In this document: one piece after another, positions 9,780 through 17,120 of the stretch
Position numbering within the stretch: position 1 is the stretch's first letter
Layout: each line of letters starts with the position of its first letter
Assembly: GCA_009268125.1 (NCBI GenBank)
Contig: WBOU01000020.1
Coordinates: 1-64,000 of the forward strand
Reading direction: 5' to 3'
From: Chloroflexia bacterium SDU3-3
GTDB lineage: Bacteria; Chloroflexota; Chloroflexia; Chloroflexales; Roseiflexaceae
Length of the DNA: 64,000 nt
The notes under the pieces: model-generated
Databases searched by the model: none
Told to the model about the DNA's origin: nothing
What the model saw: the letters and a program-made list of their open reading frames with translations, nothing else
Made by a program: the position numbers and the translations under genes

Positions 9780-9810
9780 AAAGAAAAAAGCCCCGCCTCA
9801 TCGGCAGGGC
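9780..9810 (-). terminator. Probable terminator of the TauE/SafE gene
   Basis: On the minus strand GCCCTGCC, a five-base loop and GGCGGGGC form an 8-bp stem with one G-T pair, followed by TTTTTTCTTTT. It lies about 100 bases beyond the stop of the permease gene at 9908 and points in the same direction. Confidence 0.7.
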
Positions 9811-9825
9811 CTGCTCGCTACGGTC

Positions 9826-9875
9826 GAGATCATGGCCAGTACCAGCATCACCGCACCTTCGCTGGATGGGCAAAG
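9826..9875 (+). repeat. Dispersed repeat, core copy 2
   Basis: ATCATGGCCAGTACCAGCAT followed by CACCGCACCTTCGCTGGATG matches the copy at 209-262 and, more loosely, those at 25.7 and 35.7-36.0 kb. It sits between the terminator and the 3' end of the permease gene. Confidence 0.5.
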
Positions 9876-9907
9876 CTGCAATTTTATGTCAACATATCTC
9901 CAGATCG

Positions 9908-10642
9908 CTAGAGCAGCATCCGCACGCCCGCCAGTACCGCCAGGCCCAGCGCCAGATTCTCGAACAGCTCCTGGTTGATAAAGCGGATCAGCCAGCGCCC
10001 CACCAGCGCCCCCGCCACCGCAAAGGGCGCGAGCGCCAGGCTCACCTGCAGGCTGCCCATGTTCACCATGCCCAGCCCCACGCTAAACGGCACCTTGAAC
10101 AGGTTCAGCACCAGAAAAAACCACGCGGTGGTGCCGATAAACACCATCTTGGGCAGGCGCATCGCCAGCAGGTAGATCGCCATGATCGGCCCCGCCGCGT
10201 TCGCGATCATGGTGGTGATCCCGCCGAACAGCCCGGCCAGCGGCCCCACCCAGCGGCGCGGCGGGGCATCCGGCGCGGCGGGGCTGCGGCGGCGCAGCAG
10301 CACCATGCCCACCAGCGTCACCAGCGTCACCCCGATCAGGCGCTTCATCAGCGTGTCGTCGATCCGGCCCAGGGCCACGGCCCCGATCACCACGCCCGCC
10401 GCTGCCCACGGGAACAGCCGCAGCAGCTGCGGCCAGTCGGCCTCGCGCCGGTAGGCCGCCACCGCCACCACATCCCCCGCGATCAGCACGATCAGCATCA
10501 CCCCCACCGACTCACGCGCGGGGATGATGCTGGCAAACAGCGCCACCGCCAGAATCCCCAGACCCGTCACCCCCGTCTTCGACATGCCCACGATAAACGC
10601 CGCCAGGGCCGCCAGCGCCCACTGCCATAGCTCCATAGCCAT
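9908..10642 (-). CDS. TauE/SafE-family membrane permease
   Basis: This 244-residue protein has about eight hydrophobic segments. The N-terminal GMSKTGVTGLG motif and a second half with G(L/I)FGGITTMIANAAGP are typical of the TauE/SafE (DUF81) family, whose members are proposed exporters or importers of sulfite, sulfoacetate or related organosulfur anions. The substrate here cannot be told from sequence. GGAAGGAA lies 4 bases before the ATG; an in-frame ATG two codons later is a weaker alternative. It has its own downstream terminator and appears monocistronic. The 10643-10888 gap upstream holds no recognisable gene. Confidence 0.85.
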   Translation of the reverse strand: MAMELWQWALAALAAFIVGMSKTGVTGLGILAVALFASIIPARESVGVMLIVLIAGDVVAVAAYRREADWPQLLRLFPWAAAGVVIGAVALGRIDDTLMKRLIGVTLVTLVGMVLLRRRSPAAPDAPPRRWVGPLAGLFGGITTMIANAAGPIMAIYLLAMRLPKMVFIGTTAWFFLVLNLFKVPFSVGLGMVNMGSLQVSLALAPFAVAGALVGRWLIRFINQELFENLALGLAVLAGVRMLL

Positions 10643-10888
10643 CTATTCCTTCCCAGGCTGCCTACCTACCTATTCTTCGCAGCCAGAAGCATCATATACC
10701 GCTGAGCGTAGCAGCCAACGCCCACACCGTCAAATCGCACCGACCTGCCGAAAAGCGACGGCTGGCCATGGGCGATTCATAACGATAGGATCAAGGCGGT
10801 ATCGGTTTACAGCATCAGAGAGGGATGTATATTGAGAAGCTACTCACACAATGGGGTATGACAATTAGGCATTCTGGTATACAATAGC

Positions 10889-11605
10889 CTACGACGCGAT
10901 GCCCGGAGCCTCGTAGGGGGGGAACCGACTATGGCTGATCAACACTGCCGCCGCCTCTTGCTCGGTAAGAATATAGCTCGGGATCGCGCGGCGGCGGCGC
11001 TCGTAGGCGCTTACCACCCGGTGATTTCCATCCAGAATCACATACTGGCCGCCATCTAGGTGCACCAGCCCATGGGCGTGCGGCAGCAGCACAATCGGCG
11101 GATGCTGGATGCCTTTCGGCACCAGCACGTGGCGCACGTAGGGCATATTGATGTCCACCTGGCCCTGCTGGAACGGCTCGACCAGCGGCTCGACCGGCAG
11201 CGGGCGGGCCATGCGGCCCGTCACCAGGGCGTAGGCGGGCGTCACCCGCCAGCAGAAGGTCTGGCGTAGCTCGGCCACGGTAAACACCAAGATCTGCTTC
11301 ATGCCCTGGGCCAGGGGGATGGTGGGCGCAAGCTGCAGCGCCCGCATGGCAAAGTGGCCACGGGCCAGCAGCCCGGTCAGCGCAAACAGCAGGGTCGCCT
11401 TACGATCCTTCAGCTGCCCTGTGGTCTCGGGCCACGAGAGCGCGGCGGCGATCACCTGATCGACCAGGCCAGCATCGTCGTACTGGATGGCCGCCGCCAG
11501 CGTGCCAAGAAATTGCCGCTCGGGGTCACGCCGCGCCGCGATCAGGGCCAGCGTGCGCGCCGGGGTGGGGAAGCCGGAGAAGTTGGGACGAGCCATTCGC
11601 TGCAC
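10889..11605 (-). CDS. ParB/Srx-like DGNHR-motif protein
   Basis: This protein has 238 residues. The C-terminal part contains VILDGNHRVVSAYERRR followed by IPSYILTEQE. This resembles the D-G-x-H-R nucleotide-binding motif of ParB N-terminal/sulfiredoxin-like folds, in which the His and Arg contact nucleotide phosphates. The N-terminal half is helical and unrecognised. There is no helix-turn-helix, so it is not a chromosome-partition ParB. The start is a GTG with GAGGG about four bases upstream; an ATG lies three codons later. A LexA-like palindrome sits 23 bases upstream of the start. Confidence 0.5.
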   Translation of the reverse strand: MQRMARPNFSGFPTPARTLALIAARRDPERQFLGTLAAAIQYDDAGLVDQVIAAALSWPETTGQLKDRKATLLFALTGLLARGHFAMRALQLAPTIPLAQGMKQILVFTVAELRQTFCWRVTPAYALVTGRMARPLPVEPLVEPFQQGQVDINMPYVRHVLVPKGIQHPPIVLLPHAHGLVHLDGGQYVILDGNHRVVSAYERRRRAIPSYILTEQEAAAVLISHSRFPPYEAPGIAS

Positions 11606-11627
11606 AGCACCCTCGGGAACACAGTGT

Positions 11628-11641
11628 CGAACATTCGTTCG
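11628..11641. promoter_or_regulatory. LexA/SOS-box-like palindrome
   Basis: CGAACATTCGTTCG has perfect CGAAC and GTTCG half sites, fitting the GAAC-N4-GTTC form of the Gram-positive-type SOS box. It lies immediately upstream of the minus-strand gene starting at 11605. Similar one-mismatch sites occur at 62499-62512 and 63085-63098. Whether a LexA of this organism uses this motif is inference. Confidence 0.4.
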
Positions 11642-11815
11642 TTTCTATCCTAGCAATCCCTGAGGCGATTGTCAAGGCGCGCCCAACGCCACAAGCCCCT
11701 GCGCATGCCCTCGCTACGAAGCAGCATCGCACATGGGCATGGCAGGGCCAGGGCGCGCAGCGCACCCGATGGGATGCCCGCAATAATGTAGAACGCTATG
11801 ACACAAAGGAGCAAG

Positions 11816-12292
11816 ATGATGGGGATACGCGCACACTTTTCCGATCAGGAATGGCGGCAGATCTACGAGGCACCAGTATTTGCGGGGCTAGTGATGATCA
11901 CCGCCAAACGGAGTGCGCCGGTGCAGGCGGTGCAGGAAATGTTTGCCGTCAGCCACGCCATCATCAAGACCGACCAGCGCGTCCACAGCAGCGAGCTCAT
12001 CGGCGAGATCGTCGAGGCGATCAAGCAGCGCGAGCGCTACGAGAAGATCGCGCCCAGCACATCGCTGGGCGACGCCCACGCCAAGGCGCTTGAGCACATC
12101 CGGGCAGCCGCCAGCCTGGTCGACAGTCGGCTGCCCAGCGAGTCGGCCAGCTTCAAGCGCTGGCTGATCAGCATCGGCCAGCTGGTGGCCGACACAGCGC
12201 AGCAGGGCAGCACGCGCGAGCGCGGCGGGGCCACCGCGCTGGCCGAGCCAAGCGCCCTGCGCGATCTGCGCAGGGCGCTCGGGCTGGCCTAG
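11816..12292 (+). CDS. Hypothetical protein, helical
   Basis: This protein has about 158 residues, is mostly helical and has no membrane segment. It begins MMGIRAHFSDQEWRQIYEAP. The central part is Gln/Glu/Lys/Arg-rich. I do not recognise a family; the size and helical pattern allow comparison with TerB-like proteins only weakly. The AAAGGAG at 11805-11811 sets the start at the ATG of 11816 or 11819; the ATG at 11798 would put the ribosome site inside the gene. Its TAG stop overlaps, through CTAG, the stop of the convergent minus-strand gene. Confidence 0.5.
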   Translation: MMGIRAHFSDQEWRQIYEAPVFAGLVMITAKRSAPVQAVQEMFAVSHAIIKTDQRVHSSELIGEIVEAIKQRERYEKIAPSTSLGDAHAKALEHIRAAASLVDSRLPSESASFKRWLISIGQLVADTAQQGSTRERGGATALAEPSALRDLRRALGLA

Positions 12293-12741
12293 CCGCCAAG
12301 CTCGTCGGGGGTGACGCGGGCCAGCTGGCCCAGCGCCGCCAGCACATCGGCCAGGGGCGCGGGCACCAGGCCCTGCGCCGACCGCCACACGGCGGTGCGC
12401 CGCCCCTGGCGCACCGCCAGCTCGTAGCTCACGGTGTCGCGGCCATCGTCGGCGGGGGGCGCGGCGGGGCCAGCGGCCAGCAGCGCGCCCACGGTGCCCA
12501 CCAGCGCCTCCATCTGCGCCGCGCTCAGCGTGCGCTCCACCGCCACCGCGCCTTCGACGCGGCTGGGGCTGCGGCGGTAGGTCAGCCGCCCGCTGGCATA
12601 CACCAGCAGCTCGCTGCGGCGGAACACCAGCCCGCCCGCCGACCGCAGCCGCAGCCAGCCCCCCGGCGGGAAGCGCGCCACCAGCCCCGCGCTCTCCACC
12701 TCATCCCCGATCACGCCTAGCACACGCGGTTTCTCAGCCAT
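12289..12741 (-). CDS. Emfourin-like protein, putative protease inhibitor
   Basis: This protein has 150 residues. It contains an early WLRLRSAGGLVFRRS strand region and a later DTVSYELAVRQGRRTAVW strand pair. It ends in a helix with a PxPLxxxLxxLxxL pattern. This order (GG strand, helix, DxxxYxL...GR strand, P...L..L helix) is that of emfourin, the inhibitor of M4 proteases of the protealysin group, usually encoded beside the protease. Here it is the last gene of an operon that begins with an M4 protease, which supports the reading, though similarity is at motif level only. GAGGAGG precedes the ATG. It could instead be an unrelated small protein. Confidence 0.5.
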   Translation of the reverse strand: MAEKPRVLGVIGDEVESAGLVARFPPGGWLRLRSAGGLVFRRSELLVYASGRLTYRRSPSRVEGAVAVERTLSAAQMEALVGTVGALLAAGPAAPPADDGRDTVSYELAVRQGRRTAVWRSAQGLVPAPLADVLAALGQLARVTPDELGG

Positions 12742-12767
12742 GGGGCCTCCTCAAACATACCGGCGGG

Positions 12768-13364
12768 CTACAGCCGCACCGAGGCGATCAGCCGATCAAA
12801 CAGCTGGCTGGCCCGATCGTACTCCGCCTCGGGCGCGGCCAGGGTCAGGTAGTAGGTGCGGTCGCCTGCCACCACCACATACTCGCGGGCCACCACCACC
12901 ACCGGCAGCGAGGGGCGGCGCGGCTCGTCGATCGGCTGGGCCACATAGGCGTAGCGGATCTGCCGCGCCGTGATGCCGCCCACTAGCGCCTCATCGGCGG
13001 CGAGGAAGTGGTAGCCCTGCTGGGTGCTGCGCTCCGCAATCGCGCGGTTCACCTGCTGCTCAAGCGTGGGCGCCGCCGCCGGGTCAAGGTCGCGCACGTC
13101 CACCGTCAGGCGGGTCTTGAAGGCCGACTCGACGTAGGGGTCTTCCAGGCTCAGCAGCGCGCCCTGCAGCGTGCCCACCTCGCGCCAGCCCGCCGGATAC
13201 TGAAACTGGATGGGCGCATCCGCCGACTGGAACGCGCTGGTGCGGCCCTCGCTCTGGGTGCGCAGCACCGCGCCTGCGGCCAGCGCCAGCGCCACCACCA
13301 GCGCCACCGCCAGATCCGCCCGCAGGAACGGCATCGAACGATACGCCGCGCTATCTGTCGTCAT
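12768..13364 (-). CDS. Membrane-anchored PsbP/Mog1-like protein
   Basis: This 198-residue protein has an N-terminal hydrophobic segment (about 15-35, AVALVVALALAAGAVL) and then an extracytoplasmic domain starting IQFQYPAGWREV. The opening Y-P-x-G-W strand, the middle REYVVVAGDRTYYLTL strand pair and the terminal FDRLIASVRL helix match the PsbP/Mog1-like fold common in exported proteins of Gram-positive and Chloroflexota bacteria. No catalytic role is expected. It lies 18 bases after the PrsW gene and 26 bases before the emfourin-like gene, so co-transcription is likely. Confidence 0.6.
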   Translation of the reverse strand: MTTDSAAYRSMPFLRADLAVALVVALALAAGAVLRTQSEGRTSAFQSADAPIQFQYPAGWREVGTLQGALLSLEDPYVESAFKTRLTVDVRDLDPAAAPTLEQQVNRAIAERSTQQGYHFLAADEALVGGITARQIRYAYVAQPIDEPRRPSLPVVVVAREYVVVAGDRTYYLTLAAPEAEYDRASQLFDRLIASVRL

Positions 13365-13382
13365 GGTTTGCTCCGCTCTTGG

Positions 13383-14315
13383 CTAGATCCCGATCCGCCC
13401 GATCTTCACCGTCGTCACCCGCCGCATCAGCCCGATCAGGATGGCGAACACCACCAGCGCCACACCCAGCCCCAGCAGCAGCGAGCGCCACGGCGCCACG
13501 CCCAGGCCGCTGGCGCTCACCTCGCTAATCAGCCAGCTAAACAGGCCATTGCAGGCCGCCGCCAGCGCCACGCCCAGCGCCACCCACCATGCGGGCCGCC
13601 GCTCGAACTTGGCCGCCGCCATGAAGTAGCCCATCAGGCCGCTGAACGAGGCCATGGCCAGCGCGGTGGTGGCCACGCGGATGCTGCCGGGGCCGAGCGC
13701 CACCCCGCCGTTCTCTAGGATGAAGCGCAGGTTGAGCAGCGTGGCGCAGCCCAGACCGGCCACCGTGCCATACACGATCCCATCCATGCGCTCGTCGAAC
13801 TCGGGGGTGGTGTAGACCGTGGCCCGCACCGCCAAGTAGGCGATCGCCTGGTAGGTGAAGCCCACGATCAGCGTGGAGGCCAGCAGCGAGGTGAGCGTGC
13901 TCTGGGGTGCCCAGTCGCCTACGCGGAACCAGTCGCGCACCAGCCGCACGCCCACCACATCGGTCAGCAGCAGCGCGGTGATGAACACCAGGGCGATATT
14001 GCCCTTCGGCTCCGGCTCCAGCCGATCTTGGGCGTAGAAGAAGACCAGCCACAGCAGGCTGGGCAGCAGCGCCACCGCCACGCCCACCGCCACCAGCGCC
14101 GCGCCGTGCAGCGGCGGCAGCATCCCGGCCAGCCAGGCCAGCGCGCCGCACACCAGCGCCACGCCCGCGATCTGGGCCAGGCCAGCCAGCCACGCGCCGC
14201 CGTTCGGGCGGTTGACCGCGGCGAAATGCTCATCGCAGTAGGCCCGCCCATTGATGGTGTGGAAGGGCGGCGCGAGCGGCCTGCCGCACACGCAGCACCC
14301 CGGTTGTTGTGTCAT
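13383..14315 (-). CDS. PrsW-type intramembrane protease with N-terminal zinc knuckle
   Basis: This 310-residue protein has about eight membrane segments. Motifs of the PrsW family (glutamic-type intramembrane peptidases) are present: AQDRLEPEP (E100, E102), EFDERMDGIVYG (172-183) and a following ILEN (199-202). PrsW proteins cleave membrane substrates such as anti-sigma factors. Before the first helix is a small Cys/His cluster (C7, C8, C10, C27, H30), reminiscent of a zinc-binding treble-clef or LIM half. It begins 15 bases after the M4 protease stop. The ATG at 14315 is preferred; a TTG four codons earlier is possible. Confidence 0.75.
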   Translation of the reverse strand: MTQQPGCCVCGRPLAPPFHTINGRAYCDEHFAAVNRPNGGAWLAGLAQIAGVALVCGALAWLAGMLPPLHGAALVAVGVAVALLPSLLWLVFFYAQDRLEPEPKGNIALVFITALLLTDVVGVRLVRDWFRVGDWAPQSTLTSLLASTLIVGFTYQAIAYLAVRATVYTTPEFDERMDGIVYGTVAGLGCATLLNLRFILENGGVALGPGSIRVATTALAMASFSGLMGYFMAAAKFERRPAWWVALGVALAAACNGLFSWLISEVSASGLGVAPWRSLLLGLGVALVVFAILIGLMRRVTTVKIGRIGI

Positions 14316-14330
14316 GTCTGCTCTCAATCT

Positions 14331-16901
14331 CTACCCCCGCCCGCGCCGCATGGCGATATCGATCTGCACCGGGTTCGGGTCATCGCTTGTGATCTCCACG
14401 CCATCATCCGAGACAATCGAGCGGTAGCCGCCCGCCAGCACGATCACGCTGTAGGTCTTACCACGCGGCACCGAGCTATCGGTGCGGAAGTAGCCGTCAT
14501 CGTCGCTCACGGCGGATGTCAGCACCTCGTCATCCGACACCTCGCCGTCGTCGGCCACCTGGCTGGCGCTCAGCTCGGGGCGGATGATGAACACCTGGGC
14601 GCCGCTCACCGCGCGCCCGGTGTCGGCGTTCTGCACATTGCCCTCGATAAACACCTCGTCTGCGCTGCTGGGGGCCGGGGCCGACCCGCCGGTGCCCGCC
14701 GTGCACACCGCCAGCGACACATCATCCACAAAGAAGCTGCTCAGGTTGCCGCGCGTGTTCTCCACGGTGAAGGTGAGCCGGATGGTCTTGCCCGCAAACG
14801 CGCTCAGGTCGAACTGGGCCTGCTTCCACTCGTCGTCGCCCTCGGATGATGGCTGCTGCTCGATCGCGCCCAGCACATCGCCGCCGCTGTTGAGCACCAC
14901 CGCCGAGAACACCGAATCGTTCGAGAGCAGCCCGCCCAGCCCGCTGTACTCCTGGTGGATCAGCCGCCAGTAGCTCAGCTGCACCGAGCTGGCGTTGGGC
15001 GGGATGCTCAGCTCCTGGTAGATCAGCTGCAGCGGCTCCTGATCGGTGCCGCCCAGCCACACGCTGCGCTCGCCGCTGCGGGGCAGCTCGGGGTCGATCA
15101 GCGAGAAGTCGCCTGCGGTCGCCTCCACCCAGGCCTCGTTGCTCTCAAAGCCGCCGTTCACCAGGCCCTCGGTGCAGCCCTGGGGGATCGGCTCCTCCTG
15201 GTCGGGCTGCGCGGGGATGTTGGGCACGGTGCTGGTGTCGGCGGGGGGCGCGGGCAGCTGCTCGCCGCCGCCAGTGTCGATGCCCACCTGCGCGAAGGCC
15301 TGCGCCACCGCCTGAGCGTCGGCCTCACCGTACAGATCCTGCGCGGCGCGCACCGTGGCGGTGGCGTGGTCGCTAAAGTCGGATGAGGGCGTGAGGTACT
15401 CGGTGAGCGTGCGATAGTAGATCGCGCCGGCCTTGTCGCGGCCCAGCGCCTGGGCCACTAGGAAGGCGGCGTGGTTGGGGATGCCGCTGTTCACATGCAC
15501 GCCGCCGTTGTCATACGAGCGGTTCAGCGGCAGGTTGGCGTAGTCATCGAGCGTGGCGGGCTGGCCCACCGCGCTCAGCGGGTCGCGCGGGTCGTACTGG
15601 CCGCCCAGCGTAGGATCCTCCAGGTCGCGCAGCACCGCCGCCGGGTAGGGCGGCGAGTTCACCACCTGCTCGCCCAGCGTCCAGTTGGCCGAGTCGATCA
15701 TGGTGGCCATCACATCCGAGTACGACTCGTTCAGCGCGCCCGACTGGCCCTCGTAGACCAGCTGGGCGGTGGCGTCGGTGACGCCGTGGGTCAGCTCGTG
15801 GGCCACCACATCCAGCCCGTAGGCCAGCGGCTTGAAGATCTCGCCGCCGTCGCCGTAGATCATCTGGCGCAGCTCGCTGACCCAGGCCGCGTTCTCCGAG
15901 TCCTCGGATGATCGGCCGTAGTGCACCGTCGAGACGATCGCCATGCCCTGGCCGTCGATGCTGTCGCGCTTGAAGGTGTTAAAGTAGTAGTCGTAGGTCT
16001 TGCCCGCGTTGTCGTGGGCGGCCTGGGCGATCGCATCTTTTGATCGCTCGCCCTCGTCGATCAGCTTGCGGCCTGGCAGGCGCGTGCTGTTGCCCGCCGT
16101 GTAGGTCACGCGGCGCTTGCCCTGGTTCAGCCGGTCGAAGGCGTGGATGACCCACGGGCGGCTCGCACCCACAAAGTACTGCCACTCGCCCAGCGGCTGC
16201 TCGGTGAGGATGCGCACCGACCATGCCAGGCGCGGCTTGTTGTTCTGATCGACATAGACCATCAGCTCGGTCTTGTCATCGAGCACGGTGGCGCGCATGC
16301 CCAGCTGCTCGGCGGGCTTCAGCTGCACCTCGCGCAGGTCGCGCAGCGCCGTCGCCGCCGCATCCGCCGCCGTGATCGCCGACTCGGTAGGCACATCCAG
16401 GCCGGGGAAGACATGGCCGTTCACCGTCACCGGGCGCAGCTGCGCATCCAGGTGCACCACCAGCTGGCGCCCAAACACCGGCAGGCCGTGGTAGCGCTGG
16501 TCGAAGCGCAGGTGGTACCAGCCCAGATGCGGGTCCGGCTCGATCCGCAGCAGATCCAGCTCGCTGGCCACATCGGCGATACCGAAGATCTGGCGATTCT
16601 GGTCGAGGAACGCGCGGGCCGCCGCCTCTGGGGTGGCCGCGCTGGCCGTGGGGGCCGCCGATGGCAGCCGCCCCTGGCCCTGGGCGCTCAGGAAGGTGGC
16701 CGAGGGCAGATCGGCATCCCACCGCACCTGTAGGGGAGCGCCAGCCCTGCGCTGGAGCGCGCGGAACGCCTCGTGCGGGTCGGGCGCGGCGCTGGCGCGG
16801 GGGGCCGCCTGGGCCGGGGTGCCGAGCGCCACGATCAGCGCCAGCATGCCAGCAGCCCGCGCCATAGGCGCGCGCCACTTGGGGAGGGGGCGTGGTATCA
16901 A
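14331..16901 (-). CDS. Secreted M4 (thermolysin-like) metalloprotease, multidomain
   Basis: This protein has 856 residues. A signal peptide (about 1-32, ending AQA) is followed by an FTP/PepSY-like propeptide (to about 245). The catalytic domain follows, with H368-E-L-T-H372 and the third zinc ligand E392 in GALNESYSD. The M4 acid/base region is VHVNSGIPNHA (H469). After about 545 comes a Pro-rich linker, then a jelly-roll domain (about 585-725; starts CTEGLVNGGFES) like those in immune-inhibitor-A-type proteases. The C-terminus (about 745-850) is a carboxypeptidase-regulatory-like or Cna-B-like sandwich. All key catalytic residues are present. The start appears to be TTG, with AGGA nine bases upstream; the ATG 12 codons later has no ribosome site. 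It is the first gene of a four-gene operon. Confidence 0.9.
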   Translation of the reverse strand: MIPRPLPKWRAPMARAAGMLALIVALGTPAQAAPRASAAPDPHEAFRALQRRAGAPLQVRWDADLPSATFLSAQGQGRLPSAAPTASAATPEAAARAFLDQNRQIFGIADVASELDLLRIEPDPHLGWYHLRFDQRYHGLPVFGRQLVVHLDAQLRPVTVNGHVFPGLDVPTESAITAADAAATALRDLREVQLKPAEQLGMRATVLDDKTELMVYVDQNNKPRLAWSVRILTEQPLGEWQYFVGASRPWVIHAFDRLNQGKRRVTYTAGNSTRLPGRKLIDEGERSKDAIAQAAHDNAGKTYDYYFNTFKRDSIDGQGMAIVSTVHYGRSSEDSENAAWVSELRQMIYGDGGEIFKPLAYGLDVVAHELTHGVTDATAQLVYEGQSGALNESYSDVMATMIDSANWTLGEQVVNSPPYPAAVLRDLEDPTLGGQYDPRDPLSAVGQPATLDDYANLPLNRSYDNGGVHVNSGIPNHAAFLVAQALGRDKAGAIYYRTLTEYLTPSSDFSDHATATVRAAQDLYGEADAQAVAQAFAQVGIDTGGGEQLPAPPADTSTVPNIPAQPDQEEPIPQGCTEGLVNGGFESNEAWVEATAGDFSLIDPELPRSGERSVWLGGTDQEPLQLIYQELSIPPNASSVQLSYWRLIHQEYSGLGGLLSNDSVFSAVVLNSGGDVLGAIEQQPSSEGDDEWKQAQFDLSAFAGKTIRLTFTVENTRGNLSSFFVDDVSLAVCTAGTGGSAPAPSSADEVFIEGNVQNADTGRAVSGAQVFIIRPELSASQVADDGEVSDDEVLTSAVSDDDGYFRTDSSVPRGKTYSVIVLAGGYRSIVSDDGVEITSDDPNPVQIDIAMRRGRG

Positions 16902-17120
16902 GGCAGTTCATCCTGTCTCAAGGCGGAAGCCATCGGAGAGATCCTACAACAAAGCGTATCGCGTTACAAGCAGCAATTCTCGCGCCGCCAGCCCGCGCTC
17001 ACCCATTTAGGTGATGCCCTCTCACCACAACGATGCGGGGCATTGGCAAGCAACACATGCTACACTACAGAAAAAACAAAGCTACCAAAATATGGGAAAC
17101 GCCCAACCAGTGTATGTGCT

